A stretch of 64,000 bases of DNA. Source: Hydrogenimonas urashimensis. GTDB taxonomy: Bacteria; Campylobacterota; Campylobacteria; Campylobacterales; Hydrogenimonadaceae. Below, piece after piece: positions 35,746 through 45,618 of the stretch. The notes beneath the pieces were generated by a model. The model saw only the letters and a program-made list of their open reading frames with translations, was not told where the DNA came from and did no database searches. Location: assembly GCF_016593255.1 (NCBI RefSeq), contig NZ_AP023212.1, forward strand, positions 1,042,001-1,106,000, read 5' to 3'. The translations under genes and the position numbers were made by a program. Each line of letters opens with the position of its first letter. Position 1 is the first letter of the stretch.

Positions 35746-36365
35746 CAAAGATGTCCGTAGCCTAGAATCGAATAGCCTCCCCTGACCCTCTCTCCTTTTT
35801 CGACGGTCGGTGCGATCGGGCCCGGCATCGTGAGTTCCACGATGCCGTCGGTGAGTATCGCCTGGGGCTCTCCGGCAATGACAGGGCCTTTGTGTCGCCG
35901 CGCCGGAAGGCCCAGGGCGTACTTCCCGCAGACAACCCGCATCGTCAAGGGCATTTCGCCACAGAGGTATCGGATGGATGCCTGCTCGTTCAACGTGAAT
36001 GCCTTGGGTGTCTCGGTACCCAGAAAAAGGCCGTGCAAGGGGGTGTGTCCTATCACCTCCCCGGCCACCGGCGATCTGACGACGGCGGGACCGAAAAGAT
36101 CTTTTTTGATTCTTACCCTCACCCCGCTTTCGGATTTTTCCACGCTTTCGACCCAGCCGTCAACCGGCGAGACGATCGCGTCCTCACGGGTATCGAACGG
36201 GGTACGCTTTGGGATATAGAAGAGGTAGGCCGTCGCAAAACTGACAAGAAGCAGCAGCAGATTCACGATCACCTCGTCGCTGACGATCAGAACCAGCAGC
36301 GTTGCCGACCAGACAGGCAGTATGTATCGCCAGCCCTCCGGCAGTATGGCTCCTTCCGGGCGCAT
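35745..36365 (-). CDS. Phosphatidylserine decarboxylase-like protein
   Basis: A 206-residue protein with an N-terminal pair of membrane helices and a Psd-like domain (VSPVDGWVESVEK, then FGPAVVRSPVAGEVIGH and GLFLGTETPKAF). True Psd enzymes end in an LGST or GSS site whose serine becomes the pyruvoyl cofactor. Here the corresponding stretch reads KGERVRGGYSILGYG, without that site. It may be a non-enzymatic relative, or use the nearby Ser in GGYS. The pairing with pssA supports a phospholipid role. The start is ATG 36365, overlapping the ftsH stop. Confidence 0.78.
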   Translation of the reverse strand: MRPEGAILPEGWRYILPVWSATLLVLIVSDEVIVNLLLLLVSFATAYLFYIPKRTPFDTREDAIVSPVDGWVESVEKSESGVRVRIKKDLFGPAVVRSPVAGEVIGHTPLHGLFLGTETPKAFTLNEQASIRYLCGEMPLTMRVVCGKYALGLPARRHKGPVIAGEPQAILTDGIVELTMPGPIAPTVEKGERVRGGYSILGYGHL

Positions 36366-38353
36366 CAATCCTCTTTTTGGGAGGCCTCTTCCTGCTTGCG
36401 GGCCTCACGGGATTGCGCTTTGAGCTCTGTCTCTTCCGGTACGAGCTTCGATTTGATGCCATGCTTCTTTTCAAACTCTCGGATGATTTCACGCACCTTT
36501 TTGCCTTCGATCGTCTCCGATTTGAAGAGCTCTTCCACCATCTCCTCGATCGCTTCGCTGTACTCCTTGAGACGGGCGACCACATGTTTGTAGCGTTCGT
36601 TCAGGAAACTCCTGACAAAATCGTCCATCTCTTCGGCCGTCTTTTCGCTGTACTCCTTCTGACTGTATCCGCCACCGAGGAACATGTTGGTCTGTTTTTC
36701 AAGCACCATCAGCCCCGCCACGTCGCTCATGCCATAGAGACTCACCATCGCCTTGACGATATCGGTCGCCCGCTCCAGGTCGTTGCTGGCACCGGTGGAG
36801 ATTTCGCCGATGAAGACCTCTTCGGCCGCTCTTCCGCCCAGCAATGTATCGATCTCGGCGACGAGTTCGTGTTTTTGCATCAGGTATTTGTTCTCTTCGG
36901 GCTTGTTCAGCGTATATCCCAGTGCCGCCAGTCCCCTGGGTATGATCGAGACTTTCGACACCTGTTTCGCGCCGGGGGTCGTTTCGGCGATCAGCGCGTG
37001 GCCGCTTTCGTGGTAGGCGACGATGCGCTTCTCTTTCGGAGAGATGCGGCGCGATTTTTTCTCGAGACCCGCGATGGCCCTCTCCACCGCTTCGAGAAAA
37101 TCCTCCTGTTCTACCTGCTCCTTGTTCTGCCGGCCCGCCAGCAGCGCCGCCTCGTTGACGATATTGGCCAGGTCCGCCCCGGCCAGACCGGCGGTCAGGC
37201 GTGCGATCTCCTCAAGGTCGACATCGGGTGCCATCTTGATATGTTTGACATGCACCTGCAGAATCTTCACGCGGCCCTCGAAGTCCGGCTTGTCCACCAG
37301 CACCTGCCTATCGAAGCGTCCCGGTCGCAGAAGTGCGGGGTCGAGCACTTCGGGACGGTTGGTCGCCGCCAGGACGATGATCGGTGTATCGGAGCTGAAG
37401 CCGTCCATCTCCGCAAGAAGCTGGTTCAGCGTCTGCTCCCGCTCGTCGTTTCCGCCGATCTGGCCGCTGGCGGCCCGGCTCTTGCCGATGGCGTCGATCT
37501 CGTCGATGAAGATGATCGCCGGCGCCTCTTTTTTCGCCTGTTCGAAAAGATCGCGAACGCGCGCTGCCCCCACACCCACGAACATCTCGATGAAACTCGA
37601 TCCGCTGACCGAGAAGAACGGGACGTTCGCTTCGCCGGCCACCGCCTTGGCCAGAAGGGTTTTGCCGGTTCCCGGAGGGCCCACCAGCAGCACCCCTTTG
37701 GGGATCTTCGCGCCGAGCCGGATGTATCGTTCCGGATACTTCAGAAATTCGACGATCTCCTTGACCTCCTCTTTCGCCTCTTCCACGCCCGCGACATCGT
37801 CGAACTTGACATTGGGTTTTTCGGAGTTGACAAGCTTTTTGGCACTTCCCATGCCAAGAATCCCGCCCCCCATGTTTTTCTGCATACGGCTTGCGAGGAA
37901 CATCCAGATACCAAAAAAGATCAGGATCGGCAGCACCCAGCCGAAAAGTATCTCGCCAAGCCAGTTGTTTTCGGTGTAGCCGCTGTACTCCACATTCATC
38001 CTGTCCAGCAGCGGGATCAGGGTATTGTCCTCGCCGACTTTCTTGGCGATGTAGAGCGTCTTGAACCCTCCTTCGCTCGAAATCGCCTTGATCGAGGTCT
38101 CCCCGATCGAGACATATTTTATCTTGCCCTCTTTGATCATCTTCTTCAGATCGGAGTAGGGAATGGTTTTCGTCTGTGTCACGGGTGCCGTTCCCATCGC
38201 ATTGGGATTGTTGGCACCGAACTGCCCCTCCTGCGTGCCTATGAAACTTTTGAAAAGAACGATGATCAAAAGCGAAAAGATCGCAAAAGTCAGCAGAGGA
38301 TTTTTGTTGAAAAAATTCTGATCGTCCGGATTTTTTTTCGGATTGTCCGCCAT
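36365..38353 (-). CDS. ftsH: ATP-dependent zinc metalloprotease FtsH
   Basis: A 662-residue membrane protease that degrades unassembled membrane proteins and regulatory targets such as LpxC in enterobacteria. Two transmembrane helices (about 20-40 and 120-145) flank a periplasmic domain; the AAA module has [19 protein letters not shown] and the arginine-finger [12 protein letters not shown]; the peptidase part has HESGH with the downstream third ligand. The start is ATG 38353 with AAGGAT upstream and two bases after the prmA stop; an upstream GTG is rejected. The coupling prmA-ftsH is typical of this group. Confidence 0.97.
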   Translation of the reverse strand: MADNPKKNPDDQNFFNKNPLLTFAIFSLLIIVLFKSFIGTQEGQFGANNPNAMGTAPVTQTKTIPYSDLKKMIKEGKIKYVSIGETSIKAISSEGGFKTLYIAKKVGEDNTLIPLLDRMNVEYSGYTENNWLGEILFGWVLPILIFFGIWMFLASRMQKNMGGGILGMGSAKKLVNSEKPNVKFDDVAGVEEAKEEVKEIVEFLKYPERYIRLGAKIPKGVLLVGPPGTGKTLLAKAVAGEANVPFFSVSGSSFIEMFVGVGAARVRDLFEQAKKEAPAIIFIDEIDAIGKSRAASGQIGGNDEREQTLNQLLAEMDGFSSDTPIIVLAATNRPEVLDPALLRPGRFDRQVLVDKPDFEGRVKILQVHVKHIKMAPDVDLEEIARLTAGLAGADLANIVNEAALLAGRQNKEQVEQEDFLEAVERAIAGLEKKSRRISPKEKRIVAYHESGHALIAETTPGAKQVSKVSIIPRGLAALGYTLNKPEENKYLMQKHELVAEIDTLLGGRAAEEVFIGEISTGASNDLERATDIVKAMVSLYGMSDVAGLMVLEKQTNMFLGGGYSQKEYSEKTAEEMDDFVRSFLNERYKHVVARLKEYSEAIEEMVEELFKSETIEGKKVREIIREFEKKHGIKSKLVPEETELKAQSREARKQEEASQKED

Positions 38354-38355
38354 TT

Positions 38356-39186
38356 TTATCCTTGTTTTCTGTAAATTTTGGTCCGCCACTCGCTATCGGC
38401 TATGGTCTCAAGCAGCTCGAGATCGCCGAATGCATCATCGATCTGCGCCTCTTTTGTATCAAGTATTCCGGAAAGTATCAATAGCCCGCCCTCTTTAGTC
38501 CGTTTTTTTAAGTCTTTGGCAATCATCCTGAGCACGTCCGCCACGATGTTCGCCACCACGACATCGTACTCTCTTTCGGCGGCGGGAACCGATCCCTCCC
38601 ATATCTTTTGCGGCTTTTGATCGTTGAGAGAGAAGTTGTTTTGCGCGTTGTCCACCGCAAGCGGATCGGTGTCGCACGCATCGACCCGGGCACCGAGCAT
38701 CGAAGCCGCGATCCCCAGGATGCCGCTTCCGCAGCCCACATCGAGAAATGCATCGCCCGGTTTGACATATTTTCCGATCGCTAACAGGCATCCGGCCGTG
38801 GTTTCGTGATGACCCGAACCGAAGGCGAGGGCGGGATCGATCATGATATTGCGTTTCCCCTCCTTCGGGGACTCCCAGCTCGGGTAGACATAGAATTCGC
38901 CCACTTCGACGGGGCGAATCGCTTCACGGTACTGCGCGATCCAGTCGACATTCTCCTTCGTCTGTGCCGACGTCTCGACACTAACCGCCTCGCCTGTCCT
39001 GGCAGCAAGGAGTTTCGCGAACTCCCTGGCGCTCTCGGCCAGCGGCGCCACATCCTCTTTCGATCGAATAATCAGGGAGGTGTCGGTTATTTCGATCGCT
39101 TCGGGAAAGAGAGACTGCAGAAAATCGAGGAAAAGGTCGAGATGAGCCGACGGCGTCACCGTCAACTCCCAGTAGGTATCTTTCAT
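38356..39186 (-). CDS. prmA: Ribosomal protein L11 methyltransferase
   Basis: A 276-residue SAM-dependent methyltransferase that trimethylates ribosomal protein L11. The N-terminal substrate domain (1-90) is followed by DPALAFGSGHHETT, the diagnostic PrmA segment; motif I is FLDVGCGSGILGIAASM and motif IV is DVVVANIVADVL, where NI replaces the NPP of many methylases. The ATG overlaps the cheY stop (ATGA), and ftsH follows after two bases. Confidence 0.95.
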   Translation of the reverse strand: MKDTYWELTVTPSAHLDLFLDFLQSLFPEAIEITDTSLIIRSKEDVAPLAESAREFAKLLAARTGEAVSVETSAQTKENVDWIAQYREAIRPVEVGEFYVYPSWESPKEGKRNIMIDPALAFGSGHHETTAGCLLAIGKYVKPGDAFLDVGCGSGILGIAASMLGARVDACDTDPLAVDNAQNNFSLNDQKPQKIWEGSVPAAEREYDVVVANIVADVLRMIAKDLKKRTKEGGLLILSGILDTKEAQIDDAFGDLELLETIADSEWRTKIYRKQG

Positions 39187-39563
39187 CAGTCGTTGAGGCC
39201 CAGTACCGCTTCGAGTTTCTCTTTGAGCACCTGCGGCGTGAATGGTTTGACGATATAGTTGTTGACACCCGCCTTGAGCGCCGTGATCACTTCCGCTTTG
39301 CCCCCTTCGGTCGTCACCATGATGATCGGGATATCCTCGAAAGAGGCCTCGCCACGCACCTTTTTCACAAGCTCCAGCCCATTCATGTTCGGCATGTTCC
39401 AGTCGGTGATCAACACCCCGATATCGTCTTTGTTCGCCTGCATCACTTCCCAGGCTTCCTGCCCATCCGCCGCCTCGAGCAGATCCTGGTACCCCAGCCG
39501 ATTCAATGTATTTTTGATAATCCGACGCATCGTCGAACTGTCATCTACCACCATGATCTTCAA
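39186..39563 (-). CDS. cheY: Chemotaxis response regulator CheY
   Basis: A 125-residue single receiver domain. The acidic pocket is Asp7 and Asp8, the phosphoacceptor is Asp54 in ITDWNMPNMNG, and the switch residues are Thr84 and Lys106 (NNYIVKPFTP). Phospho-CheY binds the flagellar switch protein FliM. The start is TTG 39563 with GAAGGA upstream: the ATG inside (39554) would remove the first strand of the fold. It begins the cheY-prmA-ftsH-psd-pssA operon, an order known from C. jejuni. The 65 bases upstream contain no certain promoter. Confidence 0.95.
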   Translation of the reverse strand: MKIMVVDDSSTMRRIIKNTLNRLGYQDLLEAADGQEAWEVMQANKDDIGVLITDWNMPNMNGLELVKKVRGEASFEDIPIIMVTTEGGKAEVITALKAGVNNYIVKPFTPQVLKEKLEAVLGLND

Positions 39564-39628
39564 AGTCGGTCCTTCATCATTAAAAATAAAATTGTCTCCA
39601 TTTTATCGTCCGCTCCATTTAAAGGAGT

Positions 39629-40339
39629 TTAAGCAACGATTTCGAACGCTTTTCGCAGATCGAGCGTTCCCTCGTAGAATGCCTTGCCGACGATGACACC
39701 GGCAATCTTCCCCGTCGCGAGCAGCGCTTCGATATCGTGCAGATCCCGAACACCGCCGCTGGCGATCGTGTCGATGCCGCTCGCCTCGGCGATACTCACG
39801 GTAAAATCGACATTTACACCCGAAAGTGTACCGTCGCGCCCAACATCGGTACAGATGATCGCCTCGACGCCGCAGTCGGCGAATGCCCTCGCCAGATCGG
39901 TCGCTTTCATACGGCTCACTTCGGCCCATCCTTCCACGGCGACGTAACCGTCGATCGCGTCGATTCCCACGGCGATCGGGTATTTCGCCGCCATCTCTTT
40001 GACGAAATCGGGATCTTTGACGGCGACGGAGCCGAGAATCAGCCGGTCGATTCCAAGATCAAGATAGCGCTCTATCGTCGCTTCGTCGCGGATGCCGCCG
40101 CCGAGTTCCATCTTCAGGTTGCAGTTTTTGCGGATCTTTTCGATCTGTACGAGATTTTTCGGTTCTCCGGCGAAAGCCCCGTTGAGATCGACGAGATGGA
40201 GCCATTTCGATCCCATCTCTTCGAAGGTTTTGGCCAGCCGCCACGGCACGTCGCTGTAGATTTTGGCGCTTTGCATCACCCCCTTTGTTAGGCGGACCGC
40301 TTTGCCGTCTTTCAGATCGATTGCCGGTAAAATTTCCAT
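39629..40339 (-). CDS. hisA: Phosphoribosylformimino-AICAR ribotide isomerase
   Basis: A 236-residue half-barrel-duplicated TIM barrel enzyme of histidine synthesis (ProFAR isomerase). The catalytic Asp8 sits in [13 protein letters not shown] and the second in [13 protein letters not shown]; two phosphate loops are visible as ELGGGIRD and ASGGVRD. Its ATG overlaps the hisH stop by one base (TAATG), showing coupled synthesis with the other enzyme of the middle pathway. HisF is not in the window. Confidence 0.95.
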   Translation of the reverse strand: MEILPAIDLKDGKAVRLTKGVMQSAKIYSDVPWRLAKTFEEMGSKWLHLVDLNGAFAGEPKNLVQIEKIRKNCNLKMELGGGIRDEATIERYLDLGIDRLILGSVAVKDPDFVKEMAAKYPIAVGIDAIDGYVAVEGWAEVSRMKATDLARAFADCGVEAIICTDVGRDGTLSGVNVDFTVSIAEASGIDTIASGGVRDLHDIEALLATGKIAGVIVGKAFYEGTLDLRKAFEIVA

Positions 40340-40962
40340 TATATCTCCACAAAATTTTTCAAAATTTTCAACCCGTTGTCATGGGACTTTTCCGGATGGG
40401 GCTGAATACCGAAGACATTGCCGTTTTGTACGGCACTGACAAATTCGTAGCCGTACCATGTCCGTCCGATCACGTACCGATCCGCCGTGACGGCGTGATA
40501 GGAGTGGACGAAATAGAGGTAGAAGCCTCGTTCAAGCCCTGCAAAAAGCGGCGTCTCCTTCTGAACGAAGAGTTCGTTCCATCCCATGTGCGGAATCTTG
40601 TGGGGCGTTTCGAAAAGACCGGAATCGAAAGGGACCACCTCCCCGGCAATGAGTCCCAGCCCCTCATGCTCTCCAAACTCGAGGCTTTTTGAAAAAAGTA
40701 GCTGCATCCCGAGGCAGATGCCGAGCATCGGCTTTCCGCTTTTGGCGAACGCCTTGACGGCTTCGTCCATGCCATTTTGTCTAAGATGCTCCATCGCATC
40801 CCCGAAGGCCCCGACCCCCGGCAGCAGCACTTTGTCGAAGCGGCCCACTTTTTCCGGATCGGAAACCACCTGCGAAGAGGCCCCGATTTTGGCCAGGGCG
40901 TTGCGGACGCTGGCGAGATTGCCCATATTGTAGTCGATAATCGCTATGAGTTGATTGTTCAC
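40339..40962 (-). CDS. hisH: Imidazole glycerol phosphate synthase, glutaminase subunit
   Basis: A 207-residue class I glutamine amidotransferase that feeds ammonia to HisF. The nucleophile Cys lies in [11 protein letters not shown], and the His/Glu pair in [29 protein letters not shown] at the start is the HisH N-terminal signature. It is followed by hisA with a one-base overlap and preceded by a Cache-domain membrane protein six bases away, which is odd company for a biosynthetic gene. Confidence 0.95.
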   Translation of the reverse strand: MNNQLIAIIDYNMGNLASVRNALAKIGASSQVVSDPEKVGRFDKVLLPGVGAFGDAMEHLRQNGMDEAVKAFAKSGKPMLGICLGMQLLFSKSLEFGEHEGLGLIAGEVVPFDSGLFETPHKIPHMGWNELFVQKETPLFAGLERGFYLYFVHSYHAVTADRYVIGRTWYGYEFVSAVQNGNVFGIQPHPEKSHDNGLKILKNFVEI

Positions 40963-40968
40963 TTTGGT

Positions 40969-41868
40969 CTAACGCTCTTTTCTGGTACTTGTGATGTAAA
41001 ACGACAGGCCGAAAAGCAGCAGTGTAACACCGCCGATCAGATAGACGGCATAGGTCAGTTTTTCGGGGTCGATTATAGCAAATTTGAAGACAAGCATCAA
41101 CGCTTCGATCGCCAGCGCAATGATGATGGAGCCAAGAAAGCGGACCATCGTTTTATGTATTTCGTCAGGCTCCCCTCTTTTGTGATGCCCCAGCACCTCC
41201 TCCTCGAAGATCGCCTTGACCAGATCGAAAATGGCCAGAGCCAATGTCAAAAGAATCGTCGCCTCGAACATCTCTTTGATATCGATATTGAAGACATTGA
41301 ACTGGGCCGTGAAAAAACTTTTGACACCGTTGATGAAGAGAATGAGGGCAACAGCGAACAACGCCAGGGAAAAAGCGGCGTAGTTCAGGCGCGTGAAGCG
41401 ACCGAAAACCGTCTCTCCCGAGGAGGGGTGGACCATGTGGAGCAGTTTGTCCAGGGGGATGTCGGCACAGACGACATATTGAAGCTGACCCTTGTCGTTA
41501 TAGACCGGATAGGCCGCCGTGACAACGAGTATGCCCTCGATTCTTGAGGGGTAGGGATCGGTCAGAATGCACCGTTTTTCCCTGACGGCACGGTAGTAGT
41601 AGGCCCGATCGGCGCGGTTCTCGCCCTCGCCTTTGCGGAATGCCTGTGTTCTGCTGATATTGTTGATCAGCTGGCGTCCTTTGGCATCGAGCACATACAG
41701 CGTATCGATCTCCTTGACCTCTTTTTTGATTCTTTTAAGAGCCGTGACAATCGTCTCCAGCGTTACTTCCGGCGTTTTGTTCGGAATATTCCTCGCAAGC
41801 AGGTAACAGAGATAGGCCCGCGCCTTGGGCCGTATTTCCGAATACTGCTGAATCTCTTTGATGACCAT
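40969..41868 (-). CDS. Cache/PDC sensor-domain membrane protein
   Basis: A 299-residue protein. Residues about 1-165 resemble a PDC/Cache ligand-binding domain (IDTLYVLDAKGRQL, then DRAYYYRAVREKRCILTDPY and VVTAAYPVYNDKGQLQYVV). Four hydrophobic helices follow (about 180-200, 225-245, 265-285 and 270-292 region). It lacks the N-terminal transmembrane helix that usually exports such domains, so topology is unclear; there is no kinase, GGDEF or methyl-accepting output domain. AAGGAG precedes ATG 41868. It may be a membrane sensor that signals through its helices or a partner protein. Hypothetical in detail. Confidence 0.72.
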   Translation of the reverse strand: MVIKEIQQYSEIRPKARAYLCYLLARNIPNKTPEVTLETIVTALKRIKKEVKEIDTLYVLDAKGRQLINNISRTQAFRKGEGENRADRAYYYRAVREKRCILTDPYPSRIEGILVVTAAYPVYNDKGQLQYVVCADIPLDKLLHMVHPSSGETVFGRFTRLNYAAFSLALFAVALILFINGVKSFFTAQFNVFNIDIKEMFEATILLTLALAIFDLVKAIFEEEVLGHHKRGEPDEIHKTMVRFLGSIIIALAIEALMLVFKFAIIDPEKLTYAVYLIGGVTLLLFGLSFYITSTRKER

Positions 41869-41965
41869 GGAATACTCCTTGACCTTTTTTAAAATTTTAA
41901 CGAAGAAAGAGCGTTTTTCAAACTTCTGATTTCATTTGGCAGTGGTTGACATTGTTTTTTACCGA

Positions 41966-42144
41966 TTTTTATTAACTGATGTTGCGCAGTAGACGTCATC
42001 ATCCACGGCACCAGCGCCGCATAATCTCCGCGTTGCGGCGCCATCGGCGTAGCTTCGGCTATGCCCGAACCTTTTCGCCTCGCATTGCATACGTTCTCGT
42101 TGGACGGATGGCGGTGTACATTGCATAACATCAGTTATTAAAAA
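41966..42144. repeat. Dispersed imperfect inverted-repeat element, copy B
   Basis: The ends are imperfect inverted repeats: the left has TAACTGATGTTGCGCA and the right TGCATAACATCAGTTA, both next to T- or A-rich flanks. The inside has smaller palindromes (GGCGCC; CGTAGCTTCGGCTATG). On the minus strand its start matches copy A at 22624-22733 (GATGTTATGCAATGTACACC versus GATGTTACGCGACTCACACC) and its end matches TGCGCAAC. It lies just upstream of the large lipoprotein gene. No transposase is present, so it is MITE- or REP-like. Confidence 0.65.
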
Positions 42145-42198
42145 ATATTCCAAGTGTCCGATATTACCATCACACTGTTATCAATTCAAGGAGAATGT

Positions 42199-45100
42199 AT
42201 GCGAATCAAGTTTGGAAATATGAGCGTTGTTGCCAGTGCGCTGCTCACAAGTACCCTGCTGTTTACAGGCTGCGGCGGAGGCGGAGGCGGAAGCTCTGTC
42301 GATGTCACTCCCCAAAGCACCACCATTTCTGGAAAAGCGGTCGACGGCTACCTGCAAAAATCTCTGGTATGGCTCGACCTCGATGCCGACGGAGTCCTGG
42401 ACGAAGGGGAGCCTTCGGATATCTCCGACGAAAACGGCCAATTTCACCTGACCATTACGGAAGAGGTCAAAAACGATCCCAATTTCGCGAAAGCCCAGAT
42501 CGTCGCAAAAGGCGGTATCGACAAAGATACCGGCAAAAAATTCCCCGGAAAGATTATGGCGCCCAACACGGGCGAGGAGAAGATCAACCTATCTCCTGTC
42601 ACCACGCTGGTCGCCAAACTTGTCGAAAAAGGGGAAGATGTCAAGAAGGCCGAACGGAAAGTCAAAGTCTCTTTGGGCATTTCCGAAAATGTCGATCTCT
42701 TCGAAGATCCGAAAAAACTTGAAGAAAGCGGTCAAAAAGAGTTGATCGCAGCGGCGCTCTCTTTGCAAAAGAGTATCGAAATGATCGCGGCGGCCGCCAG
42801 CGGAGACGATGAAGAAAAAGCCGCAAAACTGCAGGAAGAACTCTACGATGCGTTTGCCTCGGTGCTTGCCGAAGAGAACACAGAGGGATCGGACGAAGCC
42901 TCCGGTGAGGAGACCTCTTCAAAACAAGGCGTAGAGGGGCTTCTTGATGCGGCCAAAGACAAGAATGCCTTGCCCGAAGATATCGAAGACGAACATATTG
43001 ACGATGCAAAGAGTTTGGCCAAAGATGTCAAAGAGGCGGTCGAAAGCGGCAGGGATTCCGGTGACGTGGAAAAAGCGGCTGCCCTCTACACGGCCGATAC
43101 GATCTCAGGAACGGTCACCTCTTTTGATGATCTTATTTCAAAAACCAATGAACTAGAAAAAAAATTCCTCGTCTATCGGCTCAAAGATCTGAACCTCGAA
43201 GATGCCGATGCTTTGGCGGATGCCCTGCTTGCGGCCGGATTCGATGCCGACAAACTGATCGATCCGAGCGACGAAACACTGGAAGCACTGAAAAACAACG
43301 AAAAATTCAAAAGAGTCTATGCCGCGCTTCTTAAAGAGAAAAAAGAAGTAGAGGATGAGAGCGAAGAAGCATCGACACCCCAGGGAAGCGTCGCCGCGAC
43401 CATCAAACCGGGCTTTGTTTTCTATGAAGTCGATGCGGACGAAGAGGACGGGAGAATCGAGATCGAATTTCAGACCCACTCGCTCAATGCCGACGGCACG
43501 GTGGGAGAGAGCGAAAAAGCCTTCGTCAACGGCCATTGGATCACGGATGAGGAACACAGCGACGACAGCGACTATGTCCTCACATCCGACGGCTGGGTGA
43601 AGGAGAACGGCAACGACAGGTATGTCATCAATGACGACGGGTCCGTTACGATAAACAATAGGTTCAAAGTCGCCATCGCCAAAGAGAAGGATATCAGCGG
43701 CACCTACATCGTACCGCTGGGCGATACGGTCGCCGAGATCGAGATGCCGGCAGGAGCGAAAGAGTACCTCAATACCTATGAGACGATAGCGAAGGGGTAT
43801 TACATCTGGGACAAAGAGCGTGCCTGGGGCATCGAAGGGCAGGAATACTACGCGAATCTCGGAGAGTTCATAGCGCATCAGTGCGGCGAACACTGGTTCG
43901 ACGGCAATCACGAAGGCGGTGTCGCATTCGCCGGCACACAAAACGAAGACGGATCCTGGTCCTGCGACGCAAGCGCCACGAGCGGTACGCTTTTTGAAGT
44001 AAAAGGCGGCGACGAAACGCATCCGGCGACAATCGTCTCCGAAGATGCCGGAACATGGAAGATCGAAACCGTCAACGGTGTCAAGATTCTGGTGATCCAT
44101 CCGAAAAATCCGGAATATGCCGACGAAGATGGTGAGACGATCTTCACGGAATTTGATGGAGCGGTCTGGCGTGGAGAGGCCGAACCCGCAGGTCGGCACG
44201 AAACCTGGCACGCCTACAACAAAACCGCCTACGAGGCGATCGAACAGTATGTGGAAAATCTGGCATCGTCGCAAACGGATGAGAGTGAGAATACAAACAA
44301 AGAGAGCGGTAGCGGCATCGATGCCAAAACCCTCTTCGCCGGCAAAACGGTCTATACTCCGATTTCCGGGCAAAACGGCACTCTGGAACGATGGGTTTTC
44401 AGCAATGATTTCAGCAGCGTGACATGGACGGAAATCGAAGGTGGCAACGAGAGCGCGACAGAAAGCATTACCGATGTCGAGGGCGCCTCTTTCGTCACAC
44501 ACGACGGTGAAGAGGAAAGCCGCATCACCATCACCAAGGTAAGCGATGGATATTTCGAATTCACGGTCAATGGCACAATACAGGAGCGCGGCTACTTTGA
44601 CGAAACGCTCGCCAGAGCCAATCTTCTGGGTGAAGGCGGCAACGAGGGGTCGGCGGAAGAGGGTTCGGGCACATCCGGGAACCCTGACGATGGCGATCAT
44701 CTCACCGACGAAGAGAAAGCGCTTCTAAACGCCACCCCGATTCTGAAACTCTCGGCGGGATACACCTTCTACGAATTTGACGCAGAAGACGAAGACGGGG
44801 GAATTGAAATCGGCACCGGCGTCTATACGCTCGGAAGCGACAACAAAATCTCCGTTACGGAACGCCGATACGAAGGGGGTCAATGGATCGAGGATGACGA
44901 AAACGACGATCTGGTGCTAACGGCAGCCGGTTGGGCCCCTGAGACCAACACACCTGCCTACCGGATCAACGAAGATGGCAGCATCGTCGTAGACGGAGCG
45001 GAAAAGATCGCGGTCGTCAAAGAGACGGATATTTCAGGAGAGTATACCTACAGAACCGAAGATGGCCAGAGTGTCACCGTCACGATGCCCGCCGGATCGA

Positions 45101-45618
45101 AAGAATACAAGAACAGCTATGAAAAAGTGGCGCCCCAGTACTATCTGTGGGAGAAGAAACGGACCCACGGCAATATCGAAGGCCAGGAATATTACACCTC
45201 TTTCGGTGAATTCATTGAAAACCAGTGCGGTGACCGCTGGTTCGCGGGTGACGAGCATGGCGGCATAGCGTTCGCCGGAACCCAAGACAACGATGGGCAC
45301 TACGTTTGTGACCCCAATGCCAAGAGCGGAAAACTTTTTGCCGTACAAGGTGGCGACGAAACGCATCCGTCGACTGTGGTTTCGGAAGATGCCGGATCGT
45401 GGGAGATCAAAAATGTCAACGGAACCGAAATTCTGTTCATCCATCCGAACAATCCCGACTATCAGGATAGAGAGGAAGAGAGAATTTTCAGCGTCTACAA
45501 CGGCACTCTCTGGAAAGGGTCGTACGAAAAAGCCGGAATCAAGGATATCTGGACATCCTACAACCAAACGGCGTTCAACGCACTAAAAAGTGCGGCCGAA
45601 GGGGGAGATTTCGAATAG
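42199..45618 (+). CDS. Large acidic lipoprotein with duplicated novel domain
   Basis: A 1139-residue lipoprotein. The start is ATG 42199 with AAGGAG upstream. The lipobox LLFTGC is followed by a six-glycine tract. Next come a carboxypeptidase-regulatory-like segment (ISGKAVDGYLQKSLVWLDLD, in parts) and a long acidic helical region (about 100-400). The C-terminal part has two homologous units of roughly 290 residues (about 415-700 and 850-1135). Shared blocks are FYEVDADEEDG/FYEFDAEDEDG, IEGQEYY, GVAFAGTQ/GIAFAGTQ and GGDETHP. A shorter, different domain (TLFAGKTVYTPISGQNG) lies between. No known family is recognised for the duplicated unit. The acidic composition suggests calcium binding or a halophilic surface. 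It is monocistronic, next to the T2SS locus, which could place it on the surface. Confidence 0.8.
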   Translation: MRIKFGNMSVVASALLTSTLLFTGCGGGGGGSSVDVTPQSTTISGKAVDGYLQKSLVWLDLDADGVLDEGEPSDISDENGQFHLTITEEVKNDPNFAKAQIVAKGGIDKDTGKKFPGKIMAPNTGEEKINLSPVTTLVAKLVEKGEDVKKAERKVKVSLGISENVDLFEDPKKLEESGQKELIAAALSLQKSIEMIAAAASGDDEEKAAKLQEELYDAFASVLAEENTEGSDEASGEETSSKQGVEGLLDAAKDKNALPEDIEDEHIDDAKSLAKDVKEAVESGRDSGDVEKAAALYTADTISGTVTSFDDLISKTNELEKKFLVYRLKDLNLEDADALADALLAAGFDADKLIDPSDETLEALKNNEKFKRVYAALLKEKKEVEDESEEASTPQGSVAATIKPGFVFYEVDADEEDGRIEIEFQTHSLNADGTVGESEKAFVNGHWITDEEHSDDSDYVLTSDGWVKENGNDRYVINDDGSVTINNRFKVAIAKEKDISGTYIVPLGDTVAEIEMPAGAKEYLNTYETIAKGYYIWDKERAWGIEGQEYYANLGEFIAHQCGEHWFDGNHEGGVAFAGTQNEDGSWSCDASATSGTLFEVKGGDETHPATIVSEDAGTWKIETVNGVKILVIHPKNPEYADEDGETIFTEFDGAVWRGEAEPAGRHETWHAYNKTAYEAIEQYVENLASSQTDESENTNKESGSGIDAKTLFAGKTVYTPISGQNGTLERWVFSNDFSSVTWTEIEGGNESATESITDVEGASFVTHDGEEESRITITKVSDGYFEFTVNGTIQERGYFDETLARANLLGEGGNEGSAEEGSGTSGNPDDGDHLTDEEKALLNATPILKLSAGYTFYEFDAEDEDGGIEIGTGVYTLGSDNKISVTERRYEGGQWIEDDENDDLVLTAAGWAPETNTPAYRINEDGSIVVDGAEKIAVVKETDISGEYTYRTEDGQSVTVTMPAGSKEYKNSYEKVAPQYYLWEKKRTHGNIEGQEYYTSFGEFIENQCGDRWFAGDEHGGIAFAGTQDNDGHYVCDPNAKSGKLFAVQGGDETHPSTVVSEDAGSWEIKNVNGTEILFIHPNNPDYQDREEERIFSVYNGTLWKGSYEKAGIKDIWTSYNQTAFNALKSAAEGGDFE

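Noticed and set aside
36302-38374. 690-residue plus-strand open frame opposite ftsH
   Set aside because: A GC-rich antisense shadow; ftsH on the minus strand has complete AAA and protease motifs and fits its operon.
43153-44700. 515-residue minus-strand open frame inside the large lipoprotein gene
   Set aside because: Composition is typical of a reverse shadow and it has no ribosome site; the plus-strand gene has a lipobox and repeats.
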